The notes under the pieces are model-generated. The model worked only from the letters and a program-made list of their open reading frames with translations, was not told the DNA's origin and did no database searches. Source: Phycomyces nitens (taxonomy: Eukaryota; Mucoromycota; Mucoromycetes; Mucorales; Phycomycetaceae). From it: 64,000 nt of DNA. The stretch lies in contig JAHRBC010000008.1 of the NCBI GenBank assembly GCA_022702545.1, positions 1,984,001 to 2,048,000 of the forward strand, given 5' to 3'. Numbering within the stretch: position 1 is the stretch's first letter; every line of letters starts with the position of its first letter. The translations under genes and the position numbers were made by a program. Shown here one piece after another: positions 10,813-24,436 of this stretch.

Positions 10813-13800
10813 TGGGATTACATGAGAAATAAGAAAGAAGAGAGGGAGGGGGGAGGGGGAGGAAAGGGGAAAGGTGTGGCTTACGACAACTGGGTTTTGC
10901 AATCCAAACATTTTGAGATTCCGTCTCTAAATTACATGGTTTTTTTTGTTTTGTTTTTAACAAGTTGTAATATATCCAAAAAGAAAAGGTGTCTATAACC
11001 ATCTTCTAGGTCGTCAAAACAGGATTTGTTGTAGAAAAGACAGGTTGATAAAAATTGGATCCATGGAAACAGGTAGAATATTTGACAAGAGACAGCAACC
11101 TAGAGACATTGAACCGCAAGTGACAATGATGCCAAAATCCCAAATTATATTTAGCCATTCATGATTGGTCAGAAACCATTGGAATTTCTGTGATTAATTT
11201 ATTTGTATGAATAATTATTATAAAGAAGAAGAAAAAGTAGTGGCCGTATCGCATCGCATCGCATCGCATCGTGTCGCATAGCATCGCATATATGTACATG
11301 TGTATCTTGCAAAGGAGATTGTTCATGACTCCCCGTTATTGGTTATAAAGTAAAGATTGCATTTTTGGTCTAGAGTGTGTTTTTGAATTTATCATTTTGC
11401 TTAATGTAGACGTATTTTATGGCACTATGGCATTTTAGCACTATAGAACCCAAAGATTTAAAGCAGGCAGTGAGACAAAAGGTAAGATTTACTCTTTGTT
11501 TTTAAAATGAGGATTGCTCATAAAATGAGGATTATTTTTTTCTGAGAATTTTATAGATATTTTGAGGAAATTTTGAGTGGATCTTGGTTGGATGTGCTCT
11601 TTCTGAACTTGACTAAAGATGTTTTTATCTCTGCTCTACGCCTTTTTACGATACATGATTCTCTACTGCAACACATTCAACTTCTTTTATCAAGATTACT
11701 CGTCTACTAAACCTTTGAGAGAACAAACAAAAAGTTGGTCCATTATGACAATGCCACATTCTCTCTATACATCTGGAACTGTGACAAATTGGCGGTTCAT
11801 TTTGTAAGATTTGAGAGGTATTAATGATGTATTGGATGGTATCAGAGAGAAGATGATATTTTTCTGTATTGAGCACATTGACAAGATTTGACTGAAGGGC
11901 CAGGTTATTATCTCTTATACAACAACAACAACAACAACAAAAAAGATTCAGACTGGACTTGGGCTTGGATCGCATGCCTTGTTGCATGTACAGAATCAAG
12001 ACTGGTCTTCAAGACTGCTGCAATCTCTAGTGCGGCTATCTCCGAGTGCGTGCCAACTCTAAACCTTTCTTGTCTCTTTACTACTAATGCAGACTGGATT
12101 TACCTCACCAGGGGGAGGGTTTTTTCCCGTGCTCTCTTTTTTCCTTCTCGCTGACTTTCCTCTCTGTCATTCCGTGTCAGACACAATTATTTCTTCTTCT
12201 TCTTTTGTTCTCATGGACGGCCTATTATACCCACAGGTCCCAGGCCTTGACACCCACAAAAATATAAATACTTTTTAACCTGGCCACTCCCAATGTAACC
12301 CCTTGTGACTGAGATCAAGGTCAAAGCCTTATGACACTACCGTATCTGGCTGCCCTATATAATCACTAAAAAATTCTTGAATAATCTCGGTCTTCTTCCC
12401 ACTAAATATTGCGTATCAATTAAACAGTGCACACAAAAGGATTCTCACTTGACCTAACCACAACTAACCAACTCATAAAGATTATAATGTAGCCAATTTC
12501 CAAGATTATTCCAAGAGCCATAAGCCAATATAGGTCAAAAGAGAGACGCTTTGTATCATAATCGATACAATATCAGACAAATTAAAGGAAATCATTAAAG
12601 ATATGATTTCGTGCTTGGAATCAAGTTCTCAAGTAGTTGCCCTAAAAAGCCCCATTGGAGTAAGAGACATGACAACTAATAAAGACTATACGGACATACG
12701 CGGTTGTATTGGAGGCGCACAATGCAAGTTTTTTTTTCTTTTTAAAAAAAAGAATGGAGAATCTAGAGAGCATGATACAATTAATGATTTGTTTGATTCA
12801 GCTACAACTAAAAGGGGTTTGCCTTTTAATCGTTGATTACGCATCTTTATCAACTGATTCAAATGATATCTTTTTTGGTAAAGTATGTCTTTATACCATG
12901 ATTTATTGATAAACACATACCAACTGACCCAATATGTCATTATGAATTATGAATATTTAGAGTATATTGTCGTGGATCGTTTCCAAGATGTAGGAAATTA
13001 CAAAGTCTATTGACAACAAAAAAATGTTATTCTTAAAACACCAGAACAATTGGGCATCCTTTGACTGTCGTCCAAAACTTCCACACCGGTCTATCTTTTA
13101 AAAAAACTGATGCTCTTTAAGATTGTCGTGTTAAAAAGATAAAGGAGTGGATCATACAATGTCAGTAACAGACCAATATTCATTATCTGGAGGAATAACA
13201 GGAACGTGTGACAGCTTTTACTTTTACAAATTCATGTACTTTACAAGAGAAAGATTTATGGGTGTCAAATATATTGGAATATTAAAGAGAGTATATGTTT
13301 TGAAATGATGTATTTCTCAAAGAGCAAGAGAGACAACCGAGGAAACCATCTAAATACATTAGTGGAAAGGTCTAGCCACAGTAAATCTACATGACACTGG
13401 TCTCATAACCACTATTTACAACAAGCGCAATTTGGACAGCTCATCCTAGAGATTTTAAGCACTGGCCTCAAACAACCTCTGATATATTTGCACCCTTTTG
13501 GAAAATAAAACATATAAATGTGGGCATGGCACGGACATTGTGCTGGGAGACAATGCCATTAAAAGCATCACCAAGGACGATATCAGACTAGACTGTGGAC
13601 CACTCCAATTTGGCAGACAATTTAACAACAAAGTTTCTGTTCTTGTGGACCAAGATTTGGTAATAGTCTAGTCCAAGTGGGCGGGCGGGGGGTACAGAAT
13701 GGTGGCCATTCTGGTTAAAGATGTATCCAAAGTACAATGATCATCAATCCCATCTTTTTTTTTATATTTTGTCAGTGGAAGTCTCTGTCATCCAACCTCT

Positions 13801-14093
13801 TAATACCCGTGACACATACACCCATTAAATATTCCGCCTGTGCAAGGTTACCTTTTTTATTTTTTTGTTGTTTGGCCAAATAAGCCATTGTGACATTGAA
13901 GTGGGCTTATCCTATTTAGAGCGATTGATTTGGGACTGATAAGGATTTTTTTTAAAACAAAAAATGTATATATGGCTATTTCTTTTTTTATTAGATGTTA
14001 AATCTATGGCGAGTATATGTATGGAATGAATAATTTTTGTATGTACAATATCAAACAAAATAAAATATAAGTATATAATAAAATATATAATAA
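10813..14093. other. Gene-poor region
   Basis: No conserved coding sequence was recognised. It contains a GGGA-rich purine stretch (10835-10875), a GCATC tandem repeat (11246-11285), an ACA triplet run (11925-11942) and oligo-A/T tracts. The segment 13140-13690 is less AT-rich and has short open stretches (for example one translating as KSITKDDIRLDCGPLQFG) broken by stops. It may be a decayed gene or repeat that I cannot identify. A short G run (GGGCGGGCGGGG) lies at 13680-13691. Confidence 0.5.
11246..11285. repeat. GCATC tandem repeat
   Basis: Units of GCATC repeat about five times and then degrade (GTGTC, GCATA, GCATC). It is intergenic with no sign of coding use. Confidence 0.7.
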
Positions 14094-14591
14094 TTATCGT
14101 AGTGATCGAAAACTAGAATCGTCTGTGCTTTGACTGTCGGAATACAAGGAGATTGAAACGCCTTCGAAGCAAAGAGGTGGTGGCATTCGATAGTCGTCGA
14201 GATCGTTATCGTCCAGAGAACTATTTGACGAAGACTCTTCATGATCTGGAGGGTCTACCCAGGCATCTGGCTGCATCACTCGAGATAAGCGATACTTTAC
14301 ACCGAGATAGCTCAGGTAGTTTGATTTTGGAAATACTCGGACTCTCTTGACGCATGGAAAATGAGAGTCTTGGATGTCAACAAAGGTGCCCCCCAGACTG
14401 AGGGTCTGTTCTAGTTTGTAGTGGTTGCTATAGTCAAACGGTACCCATGCTGGGTGCATAAACACTAGCCAGGTGCAGTAGGCTGTCTGTTTGTGCCTTG
14501 TGGCAGGAGCACTGGGCTGTGTATAGTCTGGCGAGAGTTGAAGGGCATGCTCAAAGGCATAGGGGTGGTTGCGAATATTGGATATCGTCAT
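14094..14591 (-). CDS. Uncharacterised 165-aa protein with WWE-like aromatic core
   Basis: A single-exon frame from ATG 14591. The central ~75 residues have spaced aromatics and hydrophobics, WLVFMHPAWVPFDYS followed by KLEQTL, TFVDIQDSH and LGVKYRLSRV. This recalls a WWE-type fold (two Trp in an N-terminal strand, a helix, and a second strand pair), but the match is weak and made by eye. The C-terminus is acidic and Ser-rich (ESSSNSSLDDNDLDDY) and may be disordered. Codon use is balanced and the frame is much longer than chance expects in such AT-rich surroundings, so I think it is a real gene. Function is unknown. Confidence 0.55.
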   Translation of the reverse strand: MTISNIRNHPYAFEHALQLSPDYTQPSAPATRHKQTAYCTWLVFMHPAWVPFDYSNHYKLEQTLSLGGTFVDIQDSHFPCVKRVRVFPKSNYLSYLGVKYRLSRVMQPDAWVDPPDHEESSSNSSLDDNDLDDYRMPPPLCFEGVSISLYSDSQSTDDSSFRSLR

Positions 14592-15157
14592 GAAGAAGGA
14601 TGCATTTAAGAATTAAGAATTAAGAAAAAAAAATATACAAAAAAATATATATAAATATATATATAAAATTAAGATGTATATTTATCTGGTTTTCATTGGA
14701 TCAAGTACCCGAGTACAACCCTTTAGAGTATTTCTTTGCAAGTACAGACTCATGATATAATCACATTCTAATCGTGAGAAATCATCAGTGCGCATTTTGG
14801 CAATCATGAAATATATATACATTTAACTACCAGTAGTAGTCGATTTATAATCATCATTACCAAAGGGTTTCTGAATGCCGTACCACAATATATACGTCTG
14901 CAATATAAAACAGACTATCTACGGCGATCTCCCCACCTCACACATCCAACCTCACACCTCACACCTCTCTTGTTGTTGTTGTTGTTGTTGTTGTCTTGGT
15001 TACAGCCCATGATCCATGGCAATTAATTAATTGGTAGTCATGGATACACTGTCAACAGCCAACTTGGACTCTTGTGTGTATAAAATGATATACTACATCT
15101 TGTTATATATATTCACATGTCATCTTAATGGTAAAATAAACAAATCCTTGTCCTTAT
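14592..15157. other. Intergenic
   Basis: AT-rich spacer with a TTG triplet repeat at about 14970-14992 and an ACACCTC repeat just before it (14940-14965). No coding content was recognised. Confidence 0.6.
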
Positions 15158-17177
15158 CTATGCTTCCCAGGCGTCTTCATCCTTTGGCAACAGATCGAGG
15201 ACTTGCTCTAGTTCATTCTCGTAAAAATGGTGTACAATAGCCCGTGCCTTTCCCATGGGTATGTTGTGTACCGGATGAGTTGGAGCCTAATAATAAATCC
15301 GTCAATATAAAGTTGAGATTTTAAGATTCTCGATAGCGTGCTCACCAATAGGTTTTCTACATTTCCAACCACCACACACTCATTGGAAACTGTCCACAAA
15401 AGAGAGCTAATGCCTCCTCTGCCAGCGTCAATTCCTCGTGCACTTATTTGTCTTGCCGCCTTGGTGTCATAGCGCACCAGATGTTGACAAGTAGACAGAC
15501 CAGAAAGGCAGTAGCAAGTATGATAATAATCAGGACCCCTTTTTTGGCATAAATATCACAGATTTGAGTTACCAGCCAGCCAGTTACTTGAAAAAAATAA
15601 ATAATAAATAAATAAATAAAATAAAACTTACTTTCCCGGCTTATCTACCAGTCCTCCGTAATCTGATTGGCAGCAAATCAGAATGTACTCTTGCAAGGCC
15701 TCTGCGATAATATTTTCAATTTTAGACATGTCATTTCAATATTTTGAGCTTACCTCGATCGAACAAATAGTCTAGAGATTGTGTTAATCGGTTGTTATCT
15801 TGACAGCACCCACCACCACTTACCAATCCCAGCCTCATTCGTCACCGTCTGCTTGCTTTCCAGCTCTTTGCTCAGTATCGGAAAGTCCCCAGCCCCCCAA
15901 AACGAATAGCAGCCATCGACAAGCTTGTTTGTCCTTCCCTGGAAACCACCCTCCAGCTCCATCTGGCGCCCACTGCACCATTTCTGCGCACCAGTCAGTC
16001 AGTCAGTCAGCCAAGGTCTCCAAATCCCTTTGACTCACCAGCATCTTGTCCATGTTCAATCTTGACATGCCACCCAGTAACTCCATGGCTGCCAGACCAC
16101 AAAAGGTATATCCATTGTGAGCCTCCTTTCCAGGATAAGGCCCAATGCCACCTTCATATGTCTGTGATCTTGGTATTTTTATTTGAAATCATTAGAGTCT
16201 GGTGTTTATATATAATATAATATATATATAATTTACCTGCAAATGAACTCGATACAGTTCTCCGTGAGCTCGGGTGTAAAGAGATTGGTCAGGGCCGCCA
16301 CAGACAAAGCACAGTATGATCCACTAAAAGACAACAATTAACTCGTTTTCACCACCACCACCAACAACAACAAAAAAAGACCTACCGAATGTCAATTTCA
16401 CCACCTTCATGCATGGTGAATGAACCGTCTGGTTGTTTCATTCGAAGCAAAAACTCATACAATGTTTTTCTGGACAAAGGTCAACATCAATCAAAGTGGT
16501 CCCCCACTCCCCCACCAGTCCTACCTGTCAATCAAGTCATAGGCCTCCTTTGTTCCAATAATTGCCAGTGCATTTATCGAGCCGTATGTAGTAGCCAGAT
16601 GGGCCAGCTGGTCAGATCCACCTCCAAACCCACCGGTTGGTGATTGCCACTTTGAAAAACTCGAGATGGCTCTGTCCAATGCAGGTTATTTAGTGCCGTC
16701 TATTCCTTATTATTATTATTATTATTTATACCTGTCAATAATGTCCTGTGACAGACTCTCTTCCATCAGAGTAAGCGAGTGCAGGATCCAGTAAACCATC
16801 CAAGGTTTGCTGGCGTCCAGACCGACCATCCACTTGCTAAGTTTTTCGAGCCCGCCCTTTAGAAACGGTACATGGTCATCTCGCTCGAGATTCACACTAG
16901 ACACAGTCAGCCATAAAAAAAAAGAAAGAGAGTTTTTGTTTTCTTTATTATTATTAATAAATCAATCTACCTCTCCAGTGGTTTTCTCTGGGGATTGTTT
17001 GGTGCATAATCTGCATAACATTCCAAGATGGAATCCTCGGTGCTTTTCTAAATCGCCAAATTAAATAGACTGGTTATAACTGAGCGGGCGTACCTGAGAA
17101 ATAGACGTTTCTGACGGCAGTCCATCGTCCTTGATGCGCAATTGAGCAAGCGATGTAGAGCCTTTAAGGATTCCCAT
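15158..17177 (-). CDS. Protein farnesyltransferase subunit beta
   Basis: A gene of about a dozen exons starting at ATG 17177 (MGILKGSTSLAQLRIKD) and ending at TAG 15158-15160. The alpha-alpha barrel repeats of prenyltransferase beta subunits are clear: SPTGGFGGGSDQLAHLATTY, QPDGSFTMHEGGEIDIRGSY, YEGGIGPYPGKEAHNGYTFC, and EGGFQGRTNKLVDGCYSFWG. The zinc ligands of the family are present as Asp and Cys in VDGCYSFW and His in YYHTCYCLSG. It would pair with an alpha subunit to farnesylate CAAX proteins such as Ras, Rho and fungal mating pheromones in the cytosol. One exon is only 18 nt (15754-15771). It shares a ~236-bp divergent promoter region with the RBBP4-like gene. Confidence 0.93.
15754..15771 (-). 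other. 18-nt micro-exon of farnesyltransferase beta
   Basis: Between two introns with GT/AG ends lie only 18 bases, which with the split codons at each end encode DYLFDRE. The flanking exons end EAGI and continue ALQEYILICCQSDYGGLVDK, so including it keeps the frame. Confidence 0.75.
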
Positions 17178-19481
<2,304 letters not shown>

Positions 19482-19934
19482 AAATAATATTAATAATAAA
19501 CTTTGTTAAAAGCACAAATCCTATATTGATTTTGATTTTGATTTTATTGATTTTGAAACCTGTGGGCCATGCTGTTTTCCCCACATTATGTTTGCATCAC
19601 CAATAATCAAGCGAGAATACAAGATAATATCCAAAAATGGGCAGATGAAACTAATGGTGTCCAATCAACACACAGCTCGGCAGAAATTAAAAAAATAAAC
19701 CAAGGCTAGTCTAAAACAGGCAAAAAGATGGTGGAGAAGCCGATTCTATGAGAGATAGCGTATTTATTATAGGATAAGCCAGGCCATTGCGAATCTTTGA
19801 TAAGAGGAATCAATCAATGGCTGGTGCGACCTAAAGGGCTGTCGAGCAAACTATATAAAGAGAGAGCTCTTTATGACCTTTTGTTGGCGCCTCTTTTTTT
19901 ATAATTATTTATCTTCTGTACCATCAATGACCAT
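19482..19934. other. Intergenic
   Basis: It holds the RBBP4-like 3' region (AATAAT/AATAAA near 19482-19500, a TTGATT repeat near 19526-19552) and the promoter of the Ecl1-like gene. No other coding content was seen. Confidence 0.6.
19851..19860 (+). promoter_or_regulatory. Probable TATA box of the Ecl1-like gene
   Basis: CTATATAAAG lies about 80 bases before the start codon at 19935, a normal distance for a short 5' UTR, and is followed by a GA-rich stretch. Confidence 0.5.
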
Positions 19935-19938
19935 ATGA
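19927..19938 (+). promoter_or_regulatory. Minimal uORF overlapping the Ecl1-like start codon
   Basis: ATG ACC ATA TGA begins at 19927. Its stop codon (19936-19938) overlaps the main start ATG (19935-19937) in the arrangement ATGA. This permits termination-coupled re-initiation, or leaky scanning, at the main start. Confidence 0.6.
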
Positions 19939-20285
19939 GTGATCTCAACTGGTGTACCTTTTGCGACCATGCCATTAGCCAATACTCGGTAAGTGCCTGG
20001 TTGTATCTCTGGCTGTGCCTAATTGTTTTGCAGCAATCTCTCTATTGCAGCGAAAAGTGTCTTCGTGACGATGCTCTCCGCAACCATCCGCTACTCGGTT
20101 ACACTTACCGGGAATTCGTCGACTTTCCTCGTCCATACTCTACCAGACGCTCGCCTTCTACATCTACCTACACTTCTCCAGCCCTCTCTGCCACCACAGC
20201 CATCTCCTTGCCATCTGTGACTGGTTCTCCTCTTGACTTGAAGACCTTTCAGCCAAAGATACCCCTATTCTCACTCCAATCATGA
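19935..20285 (+). CDS. Ecl1-family zinc-binding protein (lifespan/stress regulator type)
   Basis: Two exons (19935-19988 and 20034-20285) give about 101 residues. The N-terminal core has four cysteines, WCTFCDHAI and YCSEKCLRDD, typical of the small fungal Ecl1/2/3 proteins, followed by a Ser/Thr/Pro-rich disordered tail. In yeasts these proteins respond to nutrient or zinc limitation and extend chronological lifespan; whether that holds here is inference. Intron 19989-20033 has GT-AG ends. The start is preceded by an overlapping uORF. Confidence 0.75.
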   Translation: MSDLNWCTFCDHAISQYSVSAWLYLWLCLIVLQQSLYCSEKCLRDDALRNHPLLGYTYREFVDFPRPYSTRRSPSTSTYTSPALSATTAISLPSVTGSPLDLKTFQPKIPLFSLQS

Positions 20286-20693
20286 CAATCATCAATGTGT
20301 TCTTTCTAGCATCAGCATAACATCATAACATCATAACATCATTTAGATTTCCACTCTTCATATTATATATATATATAAAAAGTGCTCTTAAATCTTATGT
20401 ATCATGGCAACTTGTAATTCATGATCCAAAGATACCACATTTAATTATTTATTTATTGTTTCTAGCAATTAATTATATCAATCTATTTTTAACAAAAAAA
20501 ATAAATTGATAAAGATAGGAAAACCTTACAGGCATGATTGTTGATTTGTTGCAAGATTTTTTGGCGTAAATATATACATAGATGCAATGATTTATAATGC
20601 TTTTAATTGCTTGACAAACTTTTATTTTAATACATTTTTTACAAATATTTGGATTGATAGGACTTTCTTATCAAATCTGGCTGGATATAGAAG

Positions 20694-20727
<34 letters not shown>

Positions 20728-21609
20728 ATAGCCCTTGATTCCAATAATAATAATAATAATAATAATAATTTATTTTTATTTTTATTTTATTTTATTTATT
20801 TAAAAAGATGTTTTCTAGATTGTACAAATATTTCCCACACTACAATTCCAATTGACTCTGTAAATTGGCACAGCAGATTTGTACTCCACAAGAATACCAA
20901 TAAGAAATTAAATGTCTCATGGCATAGATTGTGTGGATTGTGTCTATAAAGAGTATATAAACCCATTTACCAATAACTGGCCGTACAAGCAGTAGTATTA
21001 TATATATGTATATATATATATAAATGATATTAAATATACACCTCCTTTATACATCCCAGATTACTTTGGGTATAAAATGATGTGTTTTTATAGAGAAGAA
21101 GAAAAAAAGACAGCTCACTTTTGATCCAACCATCAAGAAGATCAAAAAAAAAATTTAAAAAAAAATTATACATCTGTATATCTTGGTCGTCTAGCCATTG
21201 CACAAGTAAAGAGATCCAACCGACTTGCACGTGTCTTGTCCAAGATGCAAATATCGATTGGCAAAATGTGCATTTTACAAAAACCAGAAAAAAGCCAATA
21301 TTATTATATTGTCATAATAATTATGGACACAGGAGCAATATTTGACACCATATTGCCAGCATATTTAAAAACCCTGACCTTGAACATTAAAGAGGAGAAA
21401 TACTTGTATATATATTCTGAATCACACACACACACACACACACAATGTATATATATATATATTTATATAGATTAATAATATAATAATTATTTAGCGAGGG
21501 CAAAGATCAATTCCATATAGCTAATAGAGTGCAATGGGTACATGGCACGTGCAGACCTGTCTTGATGGGATTCAGACCCGGAAATTTTAAAGACGATCAT
21601 CATCAGTGG
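20286..21609. other. Intergenic, AT-rich
   Basis: The 3' side of the Ecl1-like gene has a CATCATAA repeat (about 20312-20343). Further on are a TA tract (about 20696-20723), an AAT run (about 20743-20769) and a CA run (about 21425-21444). No believable coding frame was seen, and the open stretches are mostly low-complexity. Confidence 0.55.
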
Positions 21610-23701
21610 TCAGGGTCCAGTTGAAGGCAACGGAATGACCCAGTCCAGATCTTGGTGGGGGACTAACTCTCCATGGCAACCAAAATTGCCATGGCAATCC
21701 TTGCTGCCCTTTTGGCCATCTCGGCAGTCACCCTTGAGCGCATCACTGCGTCTGTCCCCGCCCACGCCCACACCCCTGCCCACACCCACACCCACACCAA
21801 TCACCTGGCCTTCCAGATTGCCCATTTTAGAAGCCATTTCTTGTTTATCCTCATCGGCTACTCTCTTTTCCGCTCCCAAATGCTCTTGGCTATCTGCACG
21901 GTTAAGCCGTCGGCGCCACAGAACCATCCGTGGGGGTGGCAGACTGGGATCAAACAATGTCTCGTCTAGCATCCCAGTCACCATGATAAACAGGTTCTTT
22001 ACGGGCAAAATAAGCATGATGAGCAGGACAATGGCATGGATGATTATCTGGATATACGCCACCCATTGTCGTGCGTCCAGTGAGATATTCAGTTCAGGCA
22101 AGAATGCAATGGTTAGCCAGGTAGCAATCAAGCGCAATGAGCCAAACATGATGTAGTGTATATTGATGGCCTGGTCTGCATAGGGCCATTGTGTCCAATG
22201 AAGCACATAGTATATTGTCTCGACCAGGATAAGGATTGTGACCTGGCTGACTGGATTGGGTTGCCCCATTGCCACTGCTGCTCCCACGATAAACTTGTAC
22301 ACGATTGTCAGGGCAAAAAAGTAAAACTTGTTGTCTGCAAATGTATTGTAGAGAGACCCGAATTTAAGCAGCAGACTTGGTTCAGAATACACCAGAGACG
22401 ATGGCCGGACAGACAGCAAATCAAATCCAATGTAGCCATAGAGTAGGATCAAGGGAAACACAACCATCAGGGCTGCTACAAAGGTGAGGTACCAGGGGGA
22501 TGGGAGCATCAATTGATAAAGGCTGGTGATCAACAGGGGCAGATAGAACAAGGAAAGCGATCGGATGGCAACACCTGCAAGACTTAATTAGACATTACAC
22601 TACATTACACTGCCAATTCAATACACTGCCAATTCAATTCAATACAGTAATCTTCTCAGTCACCTTACCAATCGTAAAGTTGCCCATTCTGTTTGGCTGG
22701 CCAGTGTTTGGCCTGTAAATAGCCCAAACAAGGCCACATATCACCAGACAACCAGCCAGGATGAGCAGATAATACACAAGGCAAGTCAGAAATTGGCCAT
22801 TGATGTCTATGCCAAGTGCCAGAGCCACATTGGCAATCCCGGTGCCAGCCACAGGAAGAAAGTGCGCAGGCTGCTCCTGGCGTTTATTGAAAGAGAGGCC
22901 ATTTGATGGGGGTGGAGAGAGGTCAGAAGGAAAAATAGAGTGAATTGGCCTGTCTAGCCATCTGTTGCTGAATAAGCCATAACTCCAGCCAAGGTTAGAC
23001 ACAAACAAGGGATAAAAAGAAGGAAAATCAAGATTGAGCTGGCCTAGACTGACGATTGTCTGGCAGTAATGGATCACGTCAAAGAATCCAGGGGTCTTGA
23101 GACGCAGGGCAGTTGGCAAGTTGGCATAATTTGAAGTGAACAACAACAGGTCTCGCTCTGTCTCTGGCAGGCTGGAAAATGACTGGAAAAACGAATTAAG
23201 GGCAGCAAAGATTGTGATTGCCACTGGCACATACACAAACACTGAGCGCCAGGTTGGATGCTGGTATCCTACAGAGTCCACTTGAAAGCAGGCAACCGAG
23301 GTATCTGAGATTAAGGTAAGGGTGCTGGAAATGTCTCCCAGTGGCAGAGCAGTGTTGGGTATAAGCACCTTTTGGGTAAAGGGTATCTGGGTGGAAGAAG
23401 GTGGGCATTCTTGGCAGAGAGTCTGGTTTCCCTCGACTGTCATCTTGACACCCATTTGGAGTCTGGTATTAAGGACATCTAGCAATCAAGTCAGCTATTG
23501 AATCCAAGAACAAGATACTCTACATAAAAGGGGTAGGACTGGTTGGGTTGTCAATAGCGTGCCATTGATGAGATAGAGCTGATCGGAGGGTTGGTAGGAT
23601 CGGGTGGCGTCGAGGAGCCAATTGGTCTGGGATGAACATTGGGTGACATTGGAGGCATTGGTGGCAGTAATGAGTATCAAAAGTATAGGCCAAATAACCA
23701 T
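21610..23701 (-). CDS. TRP-like / flavin-carrier (Flc/Pkd2-type) membrane protein
   Basis: Three exons encode about 650 residues, starting at ATG 23701 with a signal peptide (MVIWPILLILITATNAS). A Cys-containing lumenal ML-like domain follows (CQECPPSSTQIPF, SDTSVACFQVDSVG). Next come the first membrane helix (VFVYVPVAITIFAALNSFF), a loop with FFDVIHYCQTIVSLGQLNLD, and about eight further helices (YYLLILAGCLVICGLVWAIY; YYVLHWTQWPYADQAINIHY). The C-terminus is cytosolic, with low-complexity Gly/Val repeats near the end. This layout fits the fungal TRP-like family: yeast Flc1-3, S. pombe Pkd2/Trp663. They act at the ER or plasma membrane in calcium, haem/FAD transport and wall integrity. It is divergent from the SREBP gene, ~735 bp apart. 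Confidence 0.82.
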
Positions 23702-24436
23702 TTGTTGACTTGGCTGTGCAAAGCTTGGGGGGTTTAATCTCTTGTATGTATATGTGTGTATTTTATTTTATTTTTGATTATGTCACTCAATGTCAATCAA
23801 TGCCAAAAGGGTATCTATATAATATATAATAATATAATAATATATATATTATATATATATTATATATATATAAAAGAGAGAGATATATAGATAGAGAGAG
23901 AGAGAGAGAGAGAGACAGAGCAATAATGTTGGAATGCTGCTTTTCTTATTATGGATATTGTATTTGTGAAAATTTGGCATCTCTGGAATGCCATATTCGG
24001 AGCACCTGCACTCACAATAATCGTTTTAGGTTTGATCTCCGAATAAGCATGAGCGAGCCCTTTTTTAAACCAAGAGAGAAACTGTGTGCGCACTTGGCAA
24101 ATAAAATCAGGCCATTTGTTTCTGACCAAGTGAAAAGAAGAAAAGGAATAAAAATAAAAATACGTTTGTCTATATATGGTTAGTCCATTCTATTCATATT
24201 TTTTTTGTATTTCATTTCCCTGTTTTTCCTTTCTCTCTTTCTTTCTCTCTCTCTTTCTCTCTCACTTTCTTTTATACTCATCATATTTTATTTTATTTTA
24301 TATAACAAGGCAACAACAATATCCAATTAATAATAATTATTATAATTATTATTTATAATCTATATATACAAAAAGAACAAGAAGAACAAGAAGACGAATA
24401 AGAAGAAGAAGCATACCTAAAAATAACCAAAGAAAC
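23702..24436. other. Divergent intergenic region, TRP-like / SREBP
   Basis: AT tracts at about 23817-23872, a GA run (about 23875-23914), a CT/CTTT-rich tract (about 24232-24270) and GAA repeats just before the SREBP start. Both promoters must lie here. The open frame at 23926-24183 looks like chance. Confidence 0.5.
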
